Source of the DNA: Candidatus Zixiibacteriota bacterium
Lineage (GTDB): Bacteria; Zixibacteria; MSB-5A5; GN15; FEB-12
Length of the DNA: 64,000 nucleotides
Assembly (NCBI GenBank): GCA_022571985.1
Contig: JACZWU010000007.1
Coordinates: 89,986-153,985, forward strand
Direction of reading: 5' to 3'
The translations under genes and the position numbers were made by a program. The notes beneath the pieces are model-generated. The model ran no database searches, was not told the DNA's origin, and saw only the letters and a list, made by a program, of their open reading frames with translations. Shown here one piece after another: positions 26,983-36,412 of this stretch (positions are counted from its first letter, which is position 1; every line of letters starts with the position of its first letter).

Positions 26983-28659
26983 ATGCCCGTTGAACGTGAA
27001 ATTCTTGAAACAGATATACTAATTGTCGGAGCCGGACCGGCCGGCCTTTCTTTGGCCTATAAACTGGCAAAATTGGCCGAAGCTGACCCGGATTTAGAAT
27101 TACCAGAAATTCTCCTGATGGAGAAAGGCTCTTATGTCGGAGCGCACTGCTTATCAGGGGCTGTTATGGACCCTCGAGGCATAGAAGAACTCATTCCCGA
27201 CTATAAAGAACTTGGTGCACCCCTTGAAGCTGCGGTAAGCTCTGATTCGATGTATTTTTTGGGAAAGAAAAGCGCCGTAAAATTCCCTGTCACGCCGCCT
27301 TCTATAAACAATCACGGAAACTACGTTATTTCGTTAAACAAATTTGCCGGCTGGCTGGGTGAGCAGGTCGAAAAAGCCGGAGTTGATATTTATTGCGGTC
27401 TGGCCGGATATGAACTGCTTTTTGAAGATGGTAAAGTCGTGGGTGTGCAAACTGTCGATATGGGTGTCGACAAGGAAGGAAACCAAAAGCCGAATTTTGA
27501 GCCGGGCTCTATTATCAAAGCAAAAGTTACTATTTTGTGCGAAGGGGTACATGGCTCGCTTATGCGGCAGGCCTTTGAAATGATTCCTGAGCTGACCAAA
27601 GGAAAACTTCCGCAGGCATATCTGACTGGTGTCAAGGAAGTCTGGGAAGTGCCGGACGGACGTATCAAAGCCGGGGATGTAATTCATACCATCGGTTTTC
27701 CTCAAAACTCCAAAGAATACGGCGGCGGCTGGATTTATGGCATGTCTGACAATATGGTTTCTCTGGGGATTGCAATCGGCCTTGATTCTCCTGATCCAAA
27801 AAATGACTCGCACCGGAAATTTCAATCTTACAAAACTCACCCTAAAGTCAGAAAGATTCTTGATGGCGGCAAGATGCTCCACTATGGCGCCAAAGCGATT
27901 CCGGTGCTGGGCTATTTCGCAGTTCCCAAACTTTATCATGAGGGCCTCATGATCTGCGGGGACAGCGCTGGTATGCTCAATCCTGCCCGGTTCAAAGGTA
28001 TTCACCTGGCCATAAAGTCAGGAATGATGGCTGCCGAGACTCTGGCTGCGTGCTTTAAAGCTTCGGATTTTGGAGCAGAAAAGCTTGCTGCCTATCAAGA
28101 TAGATTCGAACAAAGCTGGGTAAAAAAAGAACTTTACCAAACCAGGAATTTTCACGCTGGATTTAAAGGCGGACTCTTAAGCGGACTATTTCACGGCGCC
28201 ATTCAGATAATTACCGGCGGCAGAGGATTATTTAATCGCAGAGAAAACTCTCGTGATCACAAATACATGCTGAAGAAGTCAGACTATAAAATTAGATTCG
28301 GAGCAGAGCCGGTAAAAGAAAAGCTGAAATTTGACAATGAATTTTTGTACGACAAGTTATCAGATGTTTACAAATCAGGCACCATGCACGAAGAAGAACA
28401 GCCATCACATCTTGTCATTGCCGACAGAGATATCTGCAACACTCGCTGCACAGAAGAGTACGGCAACCCCTGCCAGCATTTCTGCCCGGCCAATGTCTAT
28501 AACATGGTTGAAGACTCTGGAAATCCGGGTAAGAAGAAACTCGAGCTGACCCCGTCAAACTGCGTCCATTGCAAGACTTGTGATATTGCCGACCCCTATC
28601 AGATAATCCGCTGGGTTACTCCTCAAGGGGGAGAGGGGCCCAATTATACCAATCTGTAG
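26983..28659 (+). CDS. Electron-transfer flavoprotein:quinone oxidoreductase
   Basis: A 558-residue FAD and [4Fe-4S] enzyme that takes electrons from ETF, mainly from fatty acid or amino acid oxidation, and gives them to the quinone pool at the membrane. The FAD loop is VGAGPAGLSLAYKL near residue 15. The quinone-side and FAD-contact blocks include GDSAGMLNPARFKGIHLA. The C-terminal cluster cysteines lie in CPANVY and CVHCKTCDIADP. The end GGEGPNYTNL is the classic end of the long ETF-QO form rather than FixC. No etfA or etfB genes are in the window. It converges with the PPIase gene 13 bases on. Confidence 0.9.
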   Translation: MPVEREILETDILIVGAGPAGLSLAYKLAKLAEADPDLELPEILLMEKGSYVGAHCLSGAVMDPRGIEELIPDYKELGAPLEAAVSSDSMYFLGKKSAVKFPVTPPSINNHGNYVISLNKFAGWLGEQVEKAGVDIYCGLAGYELLFEDGKVVGVQTVDMGVDKEGNQKPNFEPGSIIKAKVTILCEGVHGSLMRQAFEMIPELTKGKLPQAYLTGVKEVWEVPDGRIKAGDVIHTIGFPQNSKEYGGGWIYGMSDNMVSLGIAIGLDSPDPKNDSHRKFQSYKTHPKVRKILDGGKMLHYGAKAIPVLGYFAVPKLYHEGLMICGDSAGMLNPARFKGIHLAIKSGMMAAETLAACFKASDFGAEKLAAYQDRFEQSWVKKELYQTRNFHAGFKGGLLSGLFHGAIQIITGGRGLFNRRENSRDHKYMLKKSDYKIRFGAEPVKEKLKFDNEFLYDKLSDVYKSGTMHEEEQPSHLVIADRDICNTRCTEEYGNPCQHFCPANVYNMVEDSGNPGKKKLELTPSNCVHCKTCDIADPYQIIRWVTPQGGEGPNYTNL

Positions 28660-28672
28660 TAAAAAAAAGCCT

Positions 28673-30526
28673 CTATAGAAAATCAGGATTTTCAATTAGT
28701 GTTTTTTCAACATTATTAACAACTTCTGCTGAGCTAATCAGCGCTTCGAACCAAATCTGATATATATTCTGCTGCTTATAACTTAGAATTGCCGAATATA
28801 TCGAATCTCTTTTGCTGTTATAATCGGTCAAGTCGGGCGTAGTTCTGTTGATCAGCTTAAAAATAGCAACCCCCTGGCCGAATTTCACTGGCGGAGTCAT
28901 ATCACCTACCGATTCCATGCTGAAGGCGGCTCCGATTAATTCTGGATCCCGGCGAAGCTGTGGCACCCAGCCAGTACGTGATACTGATTCTAAAATTTCA
29001 ATAGTCTCGTCATGATTTTCGGCAGCTTTTTCAATTGGCGTTCCAGCCTTAAATTCATTCCAGATGGCATTGGCTGTATCCATGCATAATGCCAGGACTT
29101 TATGTCGGACGATGTCGATCTGTACTTTTTCTTTTGCATCTTCGAAATCAGCCGGCCCGGCTGAATCAATTTCGGCCAGCTGAACCACAAAAAATGAAGA
29201 GTTATTTTCAATCAATTCAGATATTGCGTTCAAGTCACTTTCAAAGGCAAAATCACTCACCTGCGGATTGCTGCCAATGAACTGGATGTTTTTCCCGCGT
29301 AAGAAAGTGCTGGTTCTTCTTGCCGGCATCTTCAAATCACGGGCGGCTTTTTCAAAACCTGTGCTGGTTGCTTCGGCATAGAATCGTTCAAGTCTATTGT
29401 ACAGTTCATCTAAGGTTTCTTTAGAAACATCAGTTTTAATCAAGACATGCGAAGCACGTGCTTTTTTTACCAATACAGCTTCGTCTTTCCCGGCAGGGGT
29501 TTCATTGACTTCTTTTCTTTCATGAACTTTGATTATGTGCCAGCCGAATTGTGTTCGTACTGGTTCGCTTATATCATCTGGCTGCATACTGAAAACTATC
29601 TTGTCAAACTCGGGGACCATCTGGCCGGCCGGGAACCAGCCCAGGTCACCGCCATCTTCGGAAGTGACATCATCGGAGTACTTTCCAGCCATTTCTGCAA
29701 AATCAGAACCGGCTTTAATTGAGTCGTAAATGGCTATGGCCAGATTGTAAGAAATTTCCCAGTCGTAGGGTTTGGGAGCTTTTTCTAATATGGCAATATT
29801 TAAGCCTCTTTTTTCATCTAAATAATAATCGTCCCGGCGTTCATCGTAAAAAGCACGCATTTCGTCGTCGGTGCTTTTAGGAGGAGGTTTGGAAAATCTT
29901 GCAAAAGAGACGTTAACAAGTCCCAGGTCTACTTCTTCAAACTTTTCTATGTAAGCGCGCTTGACTTCGTCCTCACTTACATTCGCAGCCTGAATGACCA
30001 ATTCCTGTATTTTTAATTTTTTAATTTCGCTTCTTATGATTGGCTCAATTGAAGCCCAAAAAGCTTCGGCCTGCGGGTCCGCCATGGCGTTGATATATTT
30101 CTGGTAATCAAAGGTGCCATTGGTCTGGAAGCTGGCTGCGGCTTGAAGCTCAGGCGGCGGGCTGAATTTCAAGAAAGAATATATTTCCTCAGCAGAAACA
30201 ATAATTTCGAAATTCTCTACCTGCTGCATTATGAGCCGGTCATGCACTATCTGCTGCCAGGCGTTCAAATGAAGCTGTTTTTTCTGATTATCAGAGAGTT
30301 CCTGGTCAGGGGCTTTTTGAATTTCAGCCTGTACTAAGTTGTTGTATGTCCGATTGTACTCTTGCCAGGTGATTTCTTCCCCGTTTATGATGGCTGCAAG
30401 ATTCGTATTTTGAAAGGTCTGGCGGCTGGAAAGACCCATGCCCCATTCCAGGACAATCATACCTGCAAAAAAGAACAGAACTATTATGATGATCGGAACA
30501 ATCATTCTGCGAAGTGCCTTAAACAT
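28673..30526 (-). CDS. Membrane-anchored periplasmic peptidyl-prolyl isomerase, PpiD/SurA-like
   Basis: A 617-residue periplasmic folding factor. An N-terminal membrane helix (PIIIIVLFFFAGMIVLEWGM) follows a basic start, as in PpiD. A SurA-N-like chaperone region follows (NGEEITWQEYNRTYN). A parvulin domain is clear around residues 250-350: YSDDVTSEDGGDLGWFPAG, then MVPEFDKIVFSM and FGWHIIKVHE. A second, degenerate parvulin-like segment begins at ASHVLIKTDVS near residue 360. It would assist outer membrane and exported protein folding, fitting the many barrels nearby. The ATG is backed by AAAGGAG 8 bases upstream, and a promoter lies at 30595-30622. Confidence 0.85.
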   Translation of the reverse strand: MFKALRRMIVPIIIIVLFFFAGMIVLEWGMGLSSRQTFQNTNLAAIINGEEITWQEYNRTYNNLVQAEIQKAPDQELSDNQKKQLHLNAWQQIVHDRLIMQQVENFEIIVSAEEIYSFLKFSPPPELQAAASFQTNGTFDYQKYINAMADPQAEAFWASIEPIIRSEIKKLKIQELVIQAANVSEDEVKRAYIEKFEEVDLGLVNVSFARFSKPPPKSTDDEMRAFYDERRDDYYLDEKRGLNIAILEKAPKPYDWEISYNLAIAIYDSIKAGSDFAEMAGKYSDDVTSEDGGDLGWFPAGQMVPEFDKIVFSMQPDDISEPVRTQFGWHIIKVHERKEVNETPAGKDEAVLVKKARASHVLIKTDVSKETLDELYNRLERFYAEATSTGFEKAARDLKMPARRTSTFLRGKNIQFIGSNPQVSDFAFESDLNAISELIENNSSFFVVQLAEIDSAGPADFEDAKEKVQIDIVRHKVLALCMDTANAIWNEFKAGTPIEKAAENHDETIEILESVSRTGWVPQLRRDPELIGAAFSMESVGDMTPPVKFGQGVAIFKLINRTTPDLTDYNSKRDSIYSAILSYKQQNIYQIWFEALISSAEVVNNVEKTLIENPDFL

Positions 30527-30594
30527 CTAAAAAACTCCTTTAAGTAAAATCCAAAAATTTACCGGCTGCTATTGATATCGACAGGCGGGCAGTT

Positions 30595-30622
30595 AATATA
30601 CTTTAACTGTTCAATTTGGCAA
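30595..30622 (-). promoter_or_regulatory. Sigma-70-type promoter for the PpiD-like gene
   Basis: On the minus strand, TTGCCA (30622-30617) and TATATT (30600-30595) are 16 bases apart, each 5 of 6 to consensus. It lies about 70 bases before the gene's start. Confidence 0.5.
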
Positions 30623-30720
30623 TACCGATAAACTGTCAATTATACAAAATTGTTGCTTTATATTAGCGGATTGACCATAGAATTGTACAATATGCAAGAT
30701 ATTTGGATATAAGGATTAAT

Positions 30721-33012
30721 ATGAATCAAATTTTCTCAATTGTACTGCTCCTTCTGATGCTCTCTGTATCAGGCAATGCTCAATCTCTTGACTGGCCGGT
30801 GAAGAGAAAAATAGATCTGGCCTCGGGATTTGGGGATATGAGAGCTAACCGGTTTCACAGCGGGGTCGATATCAGAACCGGCGGAGCAGTCGGAGAAGCT
30901 GTTTTTTCTCCGGTAGAAGGCTATGTCTGGCGAGTAAGAACCGCATATGAGGGTTACGGCAAAGTCATCTATTTAATGGGAAATGACGGCTATTATTATG
31001 TGTTTGCTCATCTGGCCAAGTTTATCCCTTCCATAGATAACTATGTTAAAACAGCTCAGCTAAGTTCAAAACGTTACTTTGTTGACCTCTATCCTCCGGC
31101 TGGCAGCCTGAAAATCAGAAAAGGCCAGTTAATAGCCCAAAGCGGACAAACCGGCGCCGGAGCACCTCATCTTCATTTTGAAAAACGAAGCCCGGACAAT
31201 CAACCGATTAATCCGCTTACTCATGGCTTCAGTCTGAGTGACAATGTCCGGCCAATGTTTACCAGAGTTGGTTTTAAGATTATGGATGACACTTCGATGT
31301 TTGAAAGCGGAGTCAGAAAGATGTTCTACGACGTTAGAAAAACGGAGTCAGCCGGCCAGTATGTTCTCGACACAGTTCTGCATTTTAACCGGCCGTTCGG
31401 CATAATGACAGACTGCTATGACCTGATGAGGCCCAGCGGTATGAAAAGGACAGTGCGAAAATTATCTCTTTACGTAGATGACCAGCTTTACTACGAATCA
31501 CTATTTGACACTCTGGAATATGAGACCGAACAGTCTGTCAATTTCGAATATGATTATGGCGAGTTTGTTGAGGATAGTCCAAAAGTTCGGCGCTTGTTTG
31601 ATGACAGATGGAATAAATTTAAGGGCAGCAAATCCCCAAACGGCTCTCAAGGACAAATCGGTAGAAAAGGAACAGATAATCCCGGAATTCGCTCTGCCAG
31701 AGTTGTGGCCGAAGATTGCTGCGGCAATGTTTCAGAACTTGGTTTTAAGTTCATTTATGGTCCGGCTGAAAATATTTTCCGTCTGGATTCTACAATTGTT
31801 ACAGATTCGGGCAGCGCTCTTTTCTATTTCAAACCAATAAGAGAATACAAGCTCTTTGGGATTGATTCAGTTATTGCTTTTAAGGCATCAAAAAATAGTT
31901 GGGTCGCTTCAAAGAAAATCAAGACAGAGTATAGTGATGACGGCAACCTGATATGCAGAGCCGATTCCAGGATCCACCCGGGACTGGTTTTAAGGCTATT
32001 CATCTATACAAAAAGCGGCGGTCTCATCCGCGATAATCTCTTTCACGGAATTATGGACAGGCTTTCTAAATCTGCAAGAGAAATTGTGGCAAAAGTTGAC
32101 GACGAAGGTCTCTGGGTTGATATTATTTCAACTAACAAAGGAGCCAGTAAAGCCTGGGTAAAGCTGTACAATGACACCACCTTGCTGGGCAACTGGCAGG
32201 CCAGAATGCTTAATCTGAAAAAATACCGTTGTTTCATTCCTCCTTCTCCAAAACTCGCAACAATTACTAAAATCGAAGTTGTTCTCAACGCCTCTCCTGA
32301 TTACGAGGGCGTTACTGCCAAATCATTCCGCGCCTACGCTGTCGGCTACGGCCGGCGAACTATCAAAGCCGGTGACAAGTTTGAAGTTTCATTTGAAGAA
32401 AACAGTCTGTACGCTCCGTTGTTTATTCAAATTAAGACGAACATAATACATAGAAAATCTGTACTGCGGTTAAACTCGGATCATTATGAAATTCTGCCGG
32501 AAGTGTTTCTCTGCCGGGAGGAATTTGAAATTTCTATTGAGATGATTGGAGAATTCCCCAAAAACGATCTAAGCGGAATCTGCTGGCTGGACAAAAAAGA
32601 AAACAAATGGGTCTGGCTTGAGAATGAAAGAGACGGTAACAGTAACAGACTGCGGACAAAATCTCTTGGCGGCGGATCATTTGCCGTGGTAATAGATTAT
32701 GAACCACCTTCAATCAAAAATTTGAATGTCAGAGCAAATAAAAAATATAGAAATGCCAATATGCCTATTAGGTTTGAACTATCTGACTCTTTATCCGGTT
32801 TTGAAGATGACAGAAATATTTTGATAAAGCTCGACGGCAACTGGATGATTCCCGAATATGACCCGGAAACTTTTATCTGCCAGACCGCGCCGATAAAGTC
32901 TCTGGAGCCAGGCGAGCATCATCTGGCCATTATAGTTACCGATAGAGTAGGTAATAAAGTTGAGAAGTATCTTAAATTCCGGATCAGAGCAAAGTCTCAA
33001 AAACGGCGATGA
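30721..33012 (+). CDS. Secreted M23-family metallopeptidase with large C-terminal region
   Basis: A 763-residue exported protein. The ATG at 30721 has AAGGA 5 bases upstream and begins a signal peptide cut near SGNAQS; the longer TTG form starting at 30703 would spoil it. The M23 (lysostaphin/LytM) domain occupies about residues 20-170. RFHSGVDIRTGG gives the H-x3-D zinc ligands and APHLHFEKR the H-x-H pair, so the site is intact. It would cut peptidoglycan cross-links or act as an amidase activator. The remaining 590 residues look like beta-sandwich repeats, including DYEPPSIKNLNVRANKKY near the end, and probably bind wall or surface partners. Confidence 0.85.
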   Translation: MNQIFSIVLLLLMLSVSGNAQSLDWPVKRKIDLASGFGDMRANRFHSGVDIRTGGAVGEAVFSPVEGYVWRVRTAYEGYGKVIYLMGNDGYYYVFAHLAKFIPSIDNYVKTAQLSSKRYFVDLYPPAGSLKIRKGQLIAQSGQTGAGAPHLHFEKRSPDNQPINPLTHGFSLSDNVRPMFTRVGFKIMDDTSMFESGVRKMFYDVRKTESAGQYVLDTVLHFNRPFGIMTDCYDLMRPSGMKRTVRKLSLYVDDQLYYESLFDTLEYETEQSVNFEYDYGEFVEDSPKVRRLFDDRWNKFKGSKSPNGSQGQIGRKGTDNPGIRSARVVAEDCCGNVSELGFKFIYGPAENIFRLDSTIVTDSGSALFYFKPIREYKLFGIDSVIAFKASKNSWVASKKIKTEYSDDGNLICRADSRIHPGLVLRLFIYTKSGGLIRDNLFHGIMDRLSKSAREIVAKVDDEGLWVDIISTNKGASKAWVKLYNDTTLLGNWQARMLNLKKYRCFIPPSPKLATITKIEVVLNASPDYEGVTAKSFRAYAVGYGRRTIKAGDKFEVSFEENSLYAPLFIQIKTNIIHRKSVLRLNSDHYEILPEVFLCREEFEISIEMIGEFPKNDLSGICWLDKKENKWVWLENERDGNSNRLRTKSLGGGSFAVVIDYEPPSIKNLNVRANKKYRNANMPIRFELSDSLSGFEDDRNILIKLDGNWMIPEYDPETFICQTAPIKSLEPGEHHLAIIVTDRVGNKVEKYLKFRIRAKSQKRR

Positions 33013-33037
33013 TCTTAAAAATTAACGGAGCAGTTAT

Positions 33038-33760
33038 TTGTTTATACCAATAAAAGATGATGTCCCGACAGTCAAAAAGCCGGTAATTACCATTGCTCTA
33101 ATTGTAATTAACTCGGTCGTCTTTTTGTTCAGCATTCTTTTAGGTTCAAAAGGATTTTTAGAATTTACTTATAAATTCGCTTACATACCGGTAGAGCTGG
33201 TTCATTCTGTCGAGCTGACACCCGAACTGGCATTTTCGACTTACCTGACTCCGTTTACCTCTATGTTTATGCATGGCGGCTGGCTGCATTTGATTGGCAA
33301 TATGTTGTTTCTCTGGATTTATGGAAATAATGTCGAGGACTATTTTGGGGGTATTAAATTTGTTTTCTTTTATCTTTTGTCCGGCTTGGCTGCCATCGCC
33401 TTATATACTTTGTTTGGTGCCGGTTCCGAAATTCCACTGGTCGGGGCCTCTGGGGCTATCGCCGGAATAATGGGCGCTTATATTGTTTTGCACCCCAAGG
33501 CGCGCATAACGGTGCTTATAATATTTTTCTTTATCCAGTTTATCAAAATTCCAGCCCGGATTGTACTGGGTATCTGGTTTTTTATGCAGCTATTCATGTC
33601 GTTACGTGATAGCTCTACCGGCGGCGGGGTTGCCTGGATGGCTCATGTAGGCGGCTTTTTGTTCGGATTTGTGCTGCTTAAAGTTTTGACCAAGCTCTAT
33701 GGTCGCCGCGGTCCCAGGCGGTCATCGGGACAGAGAATTTATCGCATGGACTGGAATTGA
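33038..33760 (+). CDS. Rhomboid-family intramembrane serine protease
   Basis: A 240-residue membrane protease with about six helices. The start FIPIKDDVPT is the usual rhomboid N-terminus of this bacterial subgroup. HGGWLHLIGNMLFLWIYGNNVED is the second-helix block, split by its conserved Asn and His. The nucleophile is in VGASGAIAGIMGAY and the catalytic His in WMAHVGGFLFGF. It would cut membrane-anchored proteins; the substrate is unknown. The TTG start at 33038 has GGAG 7 bases upstream. It follows the M23 gene by 25 bases, suggesting co-transcription. Confidence 0.9.
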   Translation: MFIPIKDDVPTVKKPVITIALIVINSVVFLFSILLGSKGFLEFTYKFAYIPVELVHSVELTPELAFSTYLTPFTSMFMHGGWLHLIGNMLFLWIYGNNVEDYFGGIKFVFFYLLSGLAAIALYTLFGAGSEIPLVGASGAIAGIMGAYIVLHPKARITVLIIFFFIQFIKIPARIVLGIWFFMQLFMSLRDSSTGGGVAWMAHVGGFLFGFVLLKVLTKLYGRRGPRRSSGQRIYRMDWN

Positions 33761-33771
33761 GTGTTAATACT

Positions 33772-33890
33772 TGTTGAAAAAGGTCAATATCAGTCATTGC
33801 GAGCGCAGCGCGGCAATCTCAATCGTTGAGGCACAAGGAGATTGCTTCGTCACTCCGCTCCTCGCAATGACGTAACGGGGTTTTTCAACA
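33772..33890. repeat. MITE-like inverted-repeat element
   Basis: TGTTGAAAAA (33772-33781) and TTTTTCAACA (33881-33890) form perfect 10-base outer inverted repeats. Inside them GTCATTGCGAG (33793-33803) pairs with CTCGCAATGAC (33861-33871), and GCAATCTC with GAGATTGC further in. The inner wording, GTCATTGCGAG..GCAATCTC, is a widely dispersed non-coding repeat type in environmental bacteria. No coding frame and no obvious target-site duplication are seen. It fills most of the gap between the rhomboid gene and the IscU-like gene. Confidence 0.75.
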
Positions 33891-33949
33891 GACCCCTTAG
33901 TAAGCGTATAAACGTTTTACAAATAGCAATTAATCAGTATCTTTAAGAT

Positions 33950-34363
33950 ATGCCTTGTAAAGATATAACAGACCACTTAAGAATCAGGCTCGACGCAGAT
34001 GACCGTGTCAGCCGCTACGCTCTGCGCAAACTAAGCTGCGGCGGTGCCGTCGGAAATCAATCAATGATTATCGACTGGCTTGAAAATAAGCAAATAGAAG
34101 ATATCTTAAGTGCCGATATCGGCCAGTTTTTGGATAAGCACCAGGTCGATGATGAGATTGAAGAGTATCTGCTGATAAAGCATTTCTTAGCTGTCAGAGC
34201 CGGCTTAGCGATGTACATCGGTCAGGAGTCGGGCGCGGTAAAAAATTATTGTCAGGTAGAAGCTATCCGCTCCAGTGATTCCGGCACCGAGATACTGGTG
34301 CATATTGCAGTCGAAGGCATGACCGACGAAATCAGCGCCTGCGGCCGCTGCGGGAAGAATTAA
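33950..34363 (+). CDS. IscU/NifU-N-like scaffold-type protein missing the third cysteine
   Basis: A 137-residue protein that I read as a distant IscU/NifU-N relative. PCKDITDHLRIRL resembles the first cysteine block of IscU (ACGDVMKLQI). LSCGGAVGNQSMIIDWLENK resembles the second (GCGSAIASSSLLTEWVKGK). The third block (HCSMLAEDAI in IscU) corresponds to IKHFLAVRAGLA, with no cysteine. A new pair, CGRC, lies at the C-terminal end (ISACGRCGKN), and one more cysteine is in NYCQV. It could hold or pass on iron-sulfur clusters in a different way, or be a regulator. It stands alone after the MITE-like element. Confidence 0.55.
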   Translation: MPCKDITDHLRIRLDADDRVSRYALRKLSCGGAVGNQSMIIDWLENKQIEDILSADIGQFLDKHQVDDEIEEYLLIKHFLAVRAGLAMYIGQESGAVKNYCQVEAIRSSDSGTEILVHIAVEGMTDEISACGRCGKN

Positions 34364-34541
34364 TAGAGCTAAGCAATCCATAGACTTCCCCAATTGTCCA
34401 AAAACACCTTGACAAAAGACCCCATTTATCGCAAATTGGATTGTCAAGACAAATATCTCTAATCTATAGCGCCTCTGAGAATTCATCAAGGCTTGCTCCA
34501 GGAGGCAAGCTATAGAATTTCAGAAAGTACAGAGGTGAAGA

Positions 34542-36362
34542 ATGAAAAATTTCTTAACAATTCTGATAGCCATGAGCGCAGTTGTATTCCTTGCTTCTCT
34601 CTCAAACGCGTCTAATATCAATATTTCTTCAGACCAACCTGCTGACCAGACGCATATCGACCTCACTATTACCGGCAATACCAAAATTATGTCCGCTGCA
34701 CCGGACTCTGCATATCTTGATTCTTTAATTCAGGATAGAATGGCTCTCAATAACGTTCCGGGACTGTCTGCTTGTGTAATACTAAATGACCAGATTGTTT
34801 GGCAGGGCGCTTTTGGATATGCCAACCTTGAAGATAGCATAGAAGTGACTGACACTACCTTGTTTCAAATTGCATCAATTAGTAAGTCTTTCACAAGTGC
34901 TGCCTTGATGCAATTATATGAGGATAGTTTATTTGATCTGGACGATGACATTAATGATTACCTTCCTTTTCAGGTTATTAATCCGTTGAGGCCGAGAGTA
35001 ATAACATTCAGAACAATTTTGGCACATGTCTCTACTATACGTGATGATTTTGGAATTTTACTTTCCGTAGTAGAGTCTGGTTCAGACTCTCCGATTCAAT
35101 TGGGTGATTTTATGGAACAGTATTTGGTCTCTGGTGGAACATATTATAGTACTTCAAACTATTATAACACTGTCCCAGGAAACATATATTATTATTCAAA
35201 CGCCGCTTTTGCACTTGCAGGTCATCTTGTAGAAGTTATTTCCGGTGATTCACTTGAACAATATTGTCAACAGAATATATTTGATTCTCTCGGTATGACA
35301 GAGACATCCTGGTTTCTTTCCAATCTGGATACAAACAATATTGCCGTTCCATACGGGTACGATGGTGTGAACCATTCTCGCCTTTCCTATATGGGTATGC
35401 CATGGTATCCTGCTGCACAATTAAAAACGAGTCCATTGCAGATGGCAAGATTTCTGATTTCTATTATGCAAAAAGGACAAAACGACACACTTAACATTCT
35501 TGATAGTACTACTATTGAATTGATGACCACTGTGCAGTACCCCGGAATTACCTACGGTGGTGTAGGTGTGGACGCAGAGCACGGTTTAGGTTTGTTTAAG
35601 AGAGAAATACTTGGCAGGACTGTCTGGGGCCACGGAGGACGCTGGCCCGGCGTTACTGCCTTGATGTTCTTCATTCCTGAGGAAAATATCGGCGCTATTG
35701 TGTTAGTAAATTTGAGGTTCAGTACTCTAACTCTACATCAAGCCGTGATGTTTGGATTCGCGGATGATATGTTTAATTTTGCGGCTACTTTTGACTCCGA
35801 TTCGGATAGTGTCCATGATGGCTGGGATAACTGCCCAGATATTCCCAACACAGACCAGACAGATACTGACAGTGATGGCTTGGGTGATGTCTGTGATGAT
35901 GACGACGATAATGATGGATTCTTAGATAGCCTGGATAATTGTCCCCTTATTGCAAGTATGGACACGACAGATACAGATGGCGATGATGTCGGAGACATCT
36001 GCGATAACTGCCCGAGTGACGTCAATACGGACCAGGCTGACAACGACGGTGATGATGTCGGAGACATATGCGATAACTGTCCGACAGTGTCTAATCCGGG
36101 TCAGGAAGACTTAGATGGTAACGGAGTCGGTGATGCCTGTTGCTGCATTGGGAACAGGGGTGATGCGAATGGCGATGGTACCGACACCAATATTCTTGAT
36201 TTAACTTATCTGGTTGATAGAATATTTCGCAGCGGATCTCCAGTTGGTTGTCCAAAAGAGGGTGACGTCAATTCCGATGGTGATTCAGCAAATATTCTTG
36301 ATCTTACCTATCTAGTAGATTGGATCTTCCGCTTTGGGCCACCTCCAGGACCGTGTTTATGA
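34542..36362 (+). CDS. Secreted serine hydrolase (beta-lactamase/DD-peptidase family) with TSP3 repeats and dockerin
   Basis: A 606-residue exported protein. A signal peptide (to about SLSNAS, residue 24) is followed by a class C beta-lactamase-like domain to about residue 410. SISKSF carries the nucleophile S-x-x-K near residue 114, YYYSNAAF the Tyr-x-Asn near 218, and GHGGRWPG the third motif near 363. Thrombospondin type 3 calcium repeats fill about residues 417-535 (such as DTDSDGLGDVCDD and DNDGDDVGDICDNCP). The last 70 residues are a dockerin-like pair (GDANGDGTDTNILDLTYLVD and GDVNSDGDSANILDLTYLVD). The hydrolase may cut peptides, esters or peptidoglycan stems; the tail should bind calcium and a cohesin-type partner. 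Confidence 0.88.
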   Translation: MKNFLTILIAMSAVVFLASLSNASNINISSDQPADQTHIDLTITGNTKIMSAAPDSAYLDSLIQDRMALNNVPGLSACVILNDQIVWQGAFGYANLEDSIEVTDTTLFQIASISKSFTSAALMQLYEDSLFDLDDDINDYLPFQVINPLRPRVITFRTILAHVSTIRDDFGILLSVVESGSDSPIQLGDFMEQYLVSGGTYYSTSNYYNTVPGNIYYYSNAAFALAGHLVEVISGDSLEQYCQQNIFDSLGMTETSWFLSNLDTNNIAVPYGYDGVNHSRLSYMGMPWYPAAQLKTSPLQMARFLISIMQKGQNDTLNILDSTTIELMTTVQYPGITYGGVGVDAEHGLGLFKREILGRTVWGHGGRWPGVTALMFFIPEENIGAIVLVNLRFSTLTLHQAVMFGFADDMFNFAATFDSDSDSVHDGWDNCPDIPNTDQTDTDSDGLGDVCDDDDDNDGFLDSLDNCPLIASMDTTDTDGDDVGDICDNCPSDVNTDQADNDGDDVGDICDNCPTVSNPGQEDLDGNGVGDACCCIGNRGDANGDGTDTNILDLTYLVDRIFRSGSPVGCPKEGDVNSDGDSANILDLTYLVDWIFRFGPPPGPCL

Positions 36363-36370
36363 TATAATTG

Positions 36371-36388
36371 TAGGTCACTCCTGACCTA
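36371..36388. terminator. Hairpin after the serine hydrolase gene
   Basis: TAGGTCA (36371-36377) and TGACCTA (36382-36388) form a perfect 7-base stem with loop CTCC, 9 bases past the stop codon. No U-tract follows, so factor-independent termination is uncertain. Confidence 0.4.
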
Positions 36389-36412
36389 TAAACCAGAGAA
36401 CTGTAAGGGCTG

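Noticed and set aside
27334-28005. 223-codon open frame on the minus strand
   Set aside because: It lies wholly inside the well-supported ETF-QO gene, has no recognisable motif and is a frame shadow.
30703-30720. Upstream TTG start for the M23 peptidase
   Set aside because: It would include the ribosome site itself and put charged residues before the signal peptide; the ATG at 30721 fits better.
35738-36067. Minus-strand frame of repeated SPTSSPS-like residues
   Set aside because: It is the complement of the Asp/Gly codons of the TSP3 repeats, so the repetition comes from the real gene.
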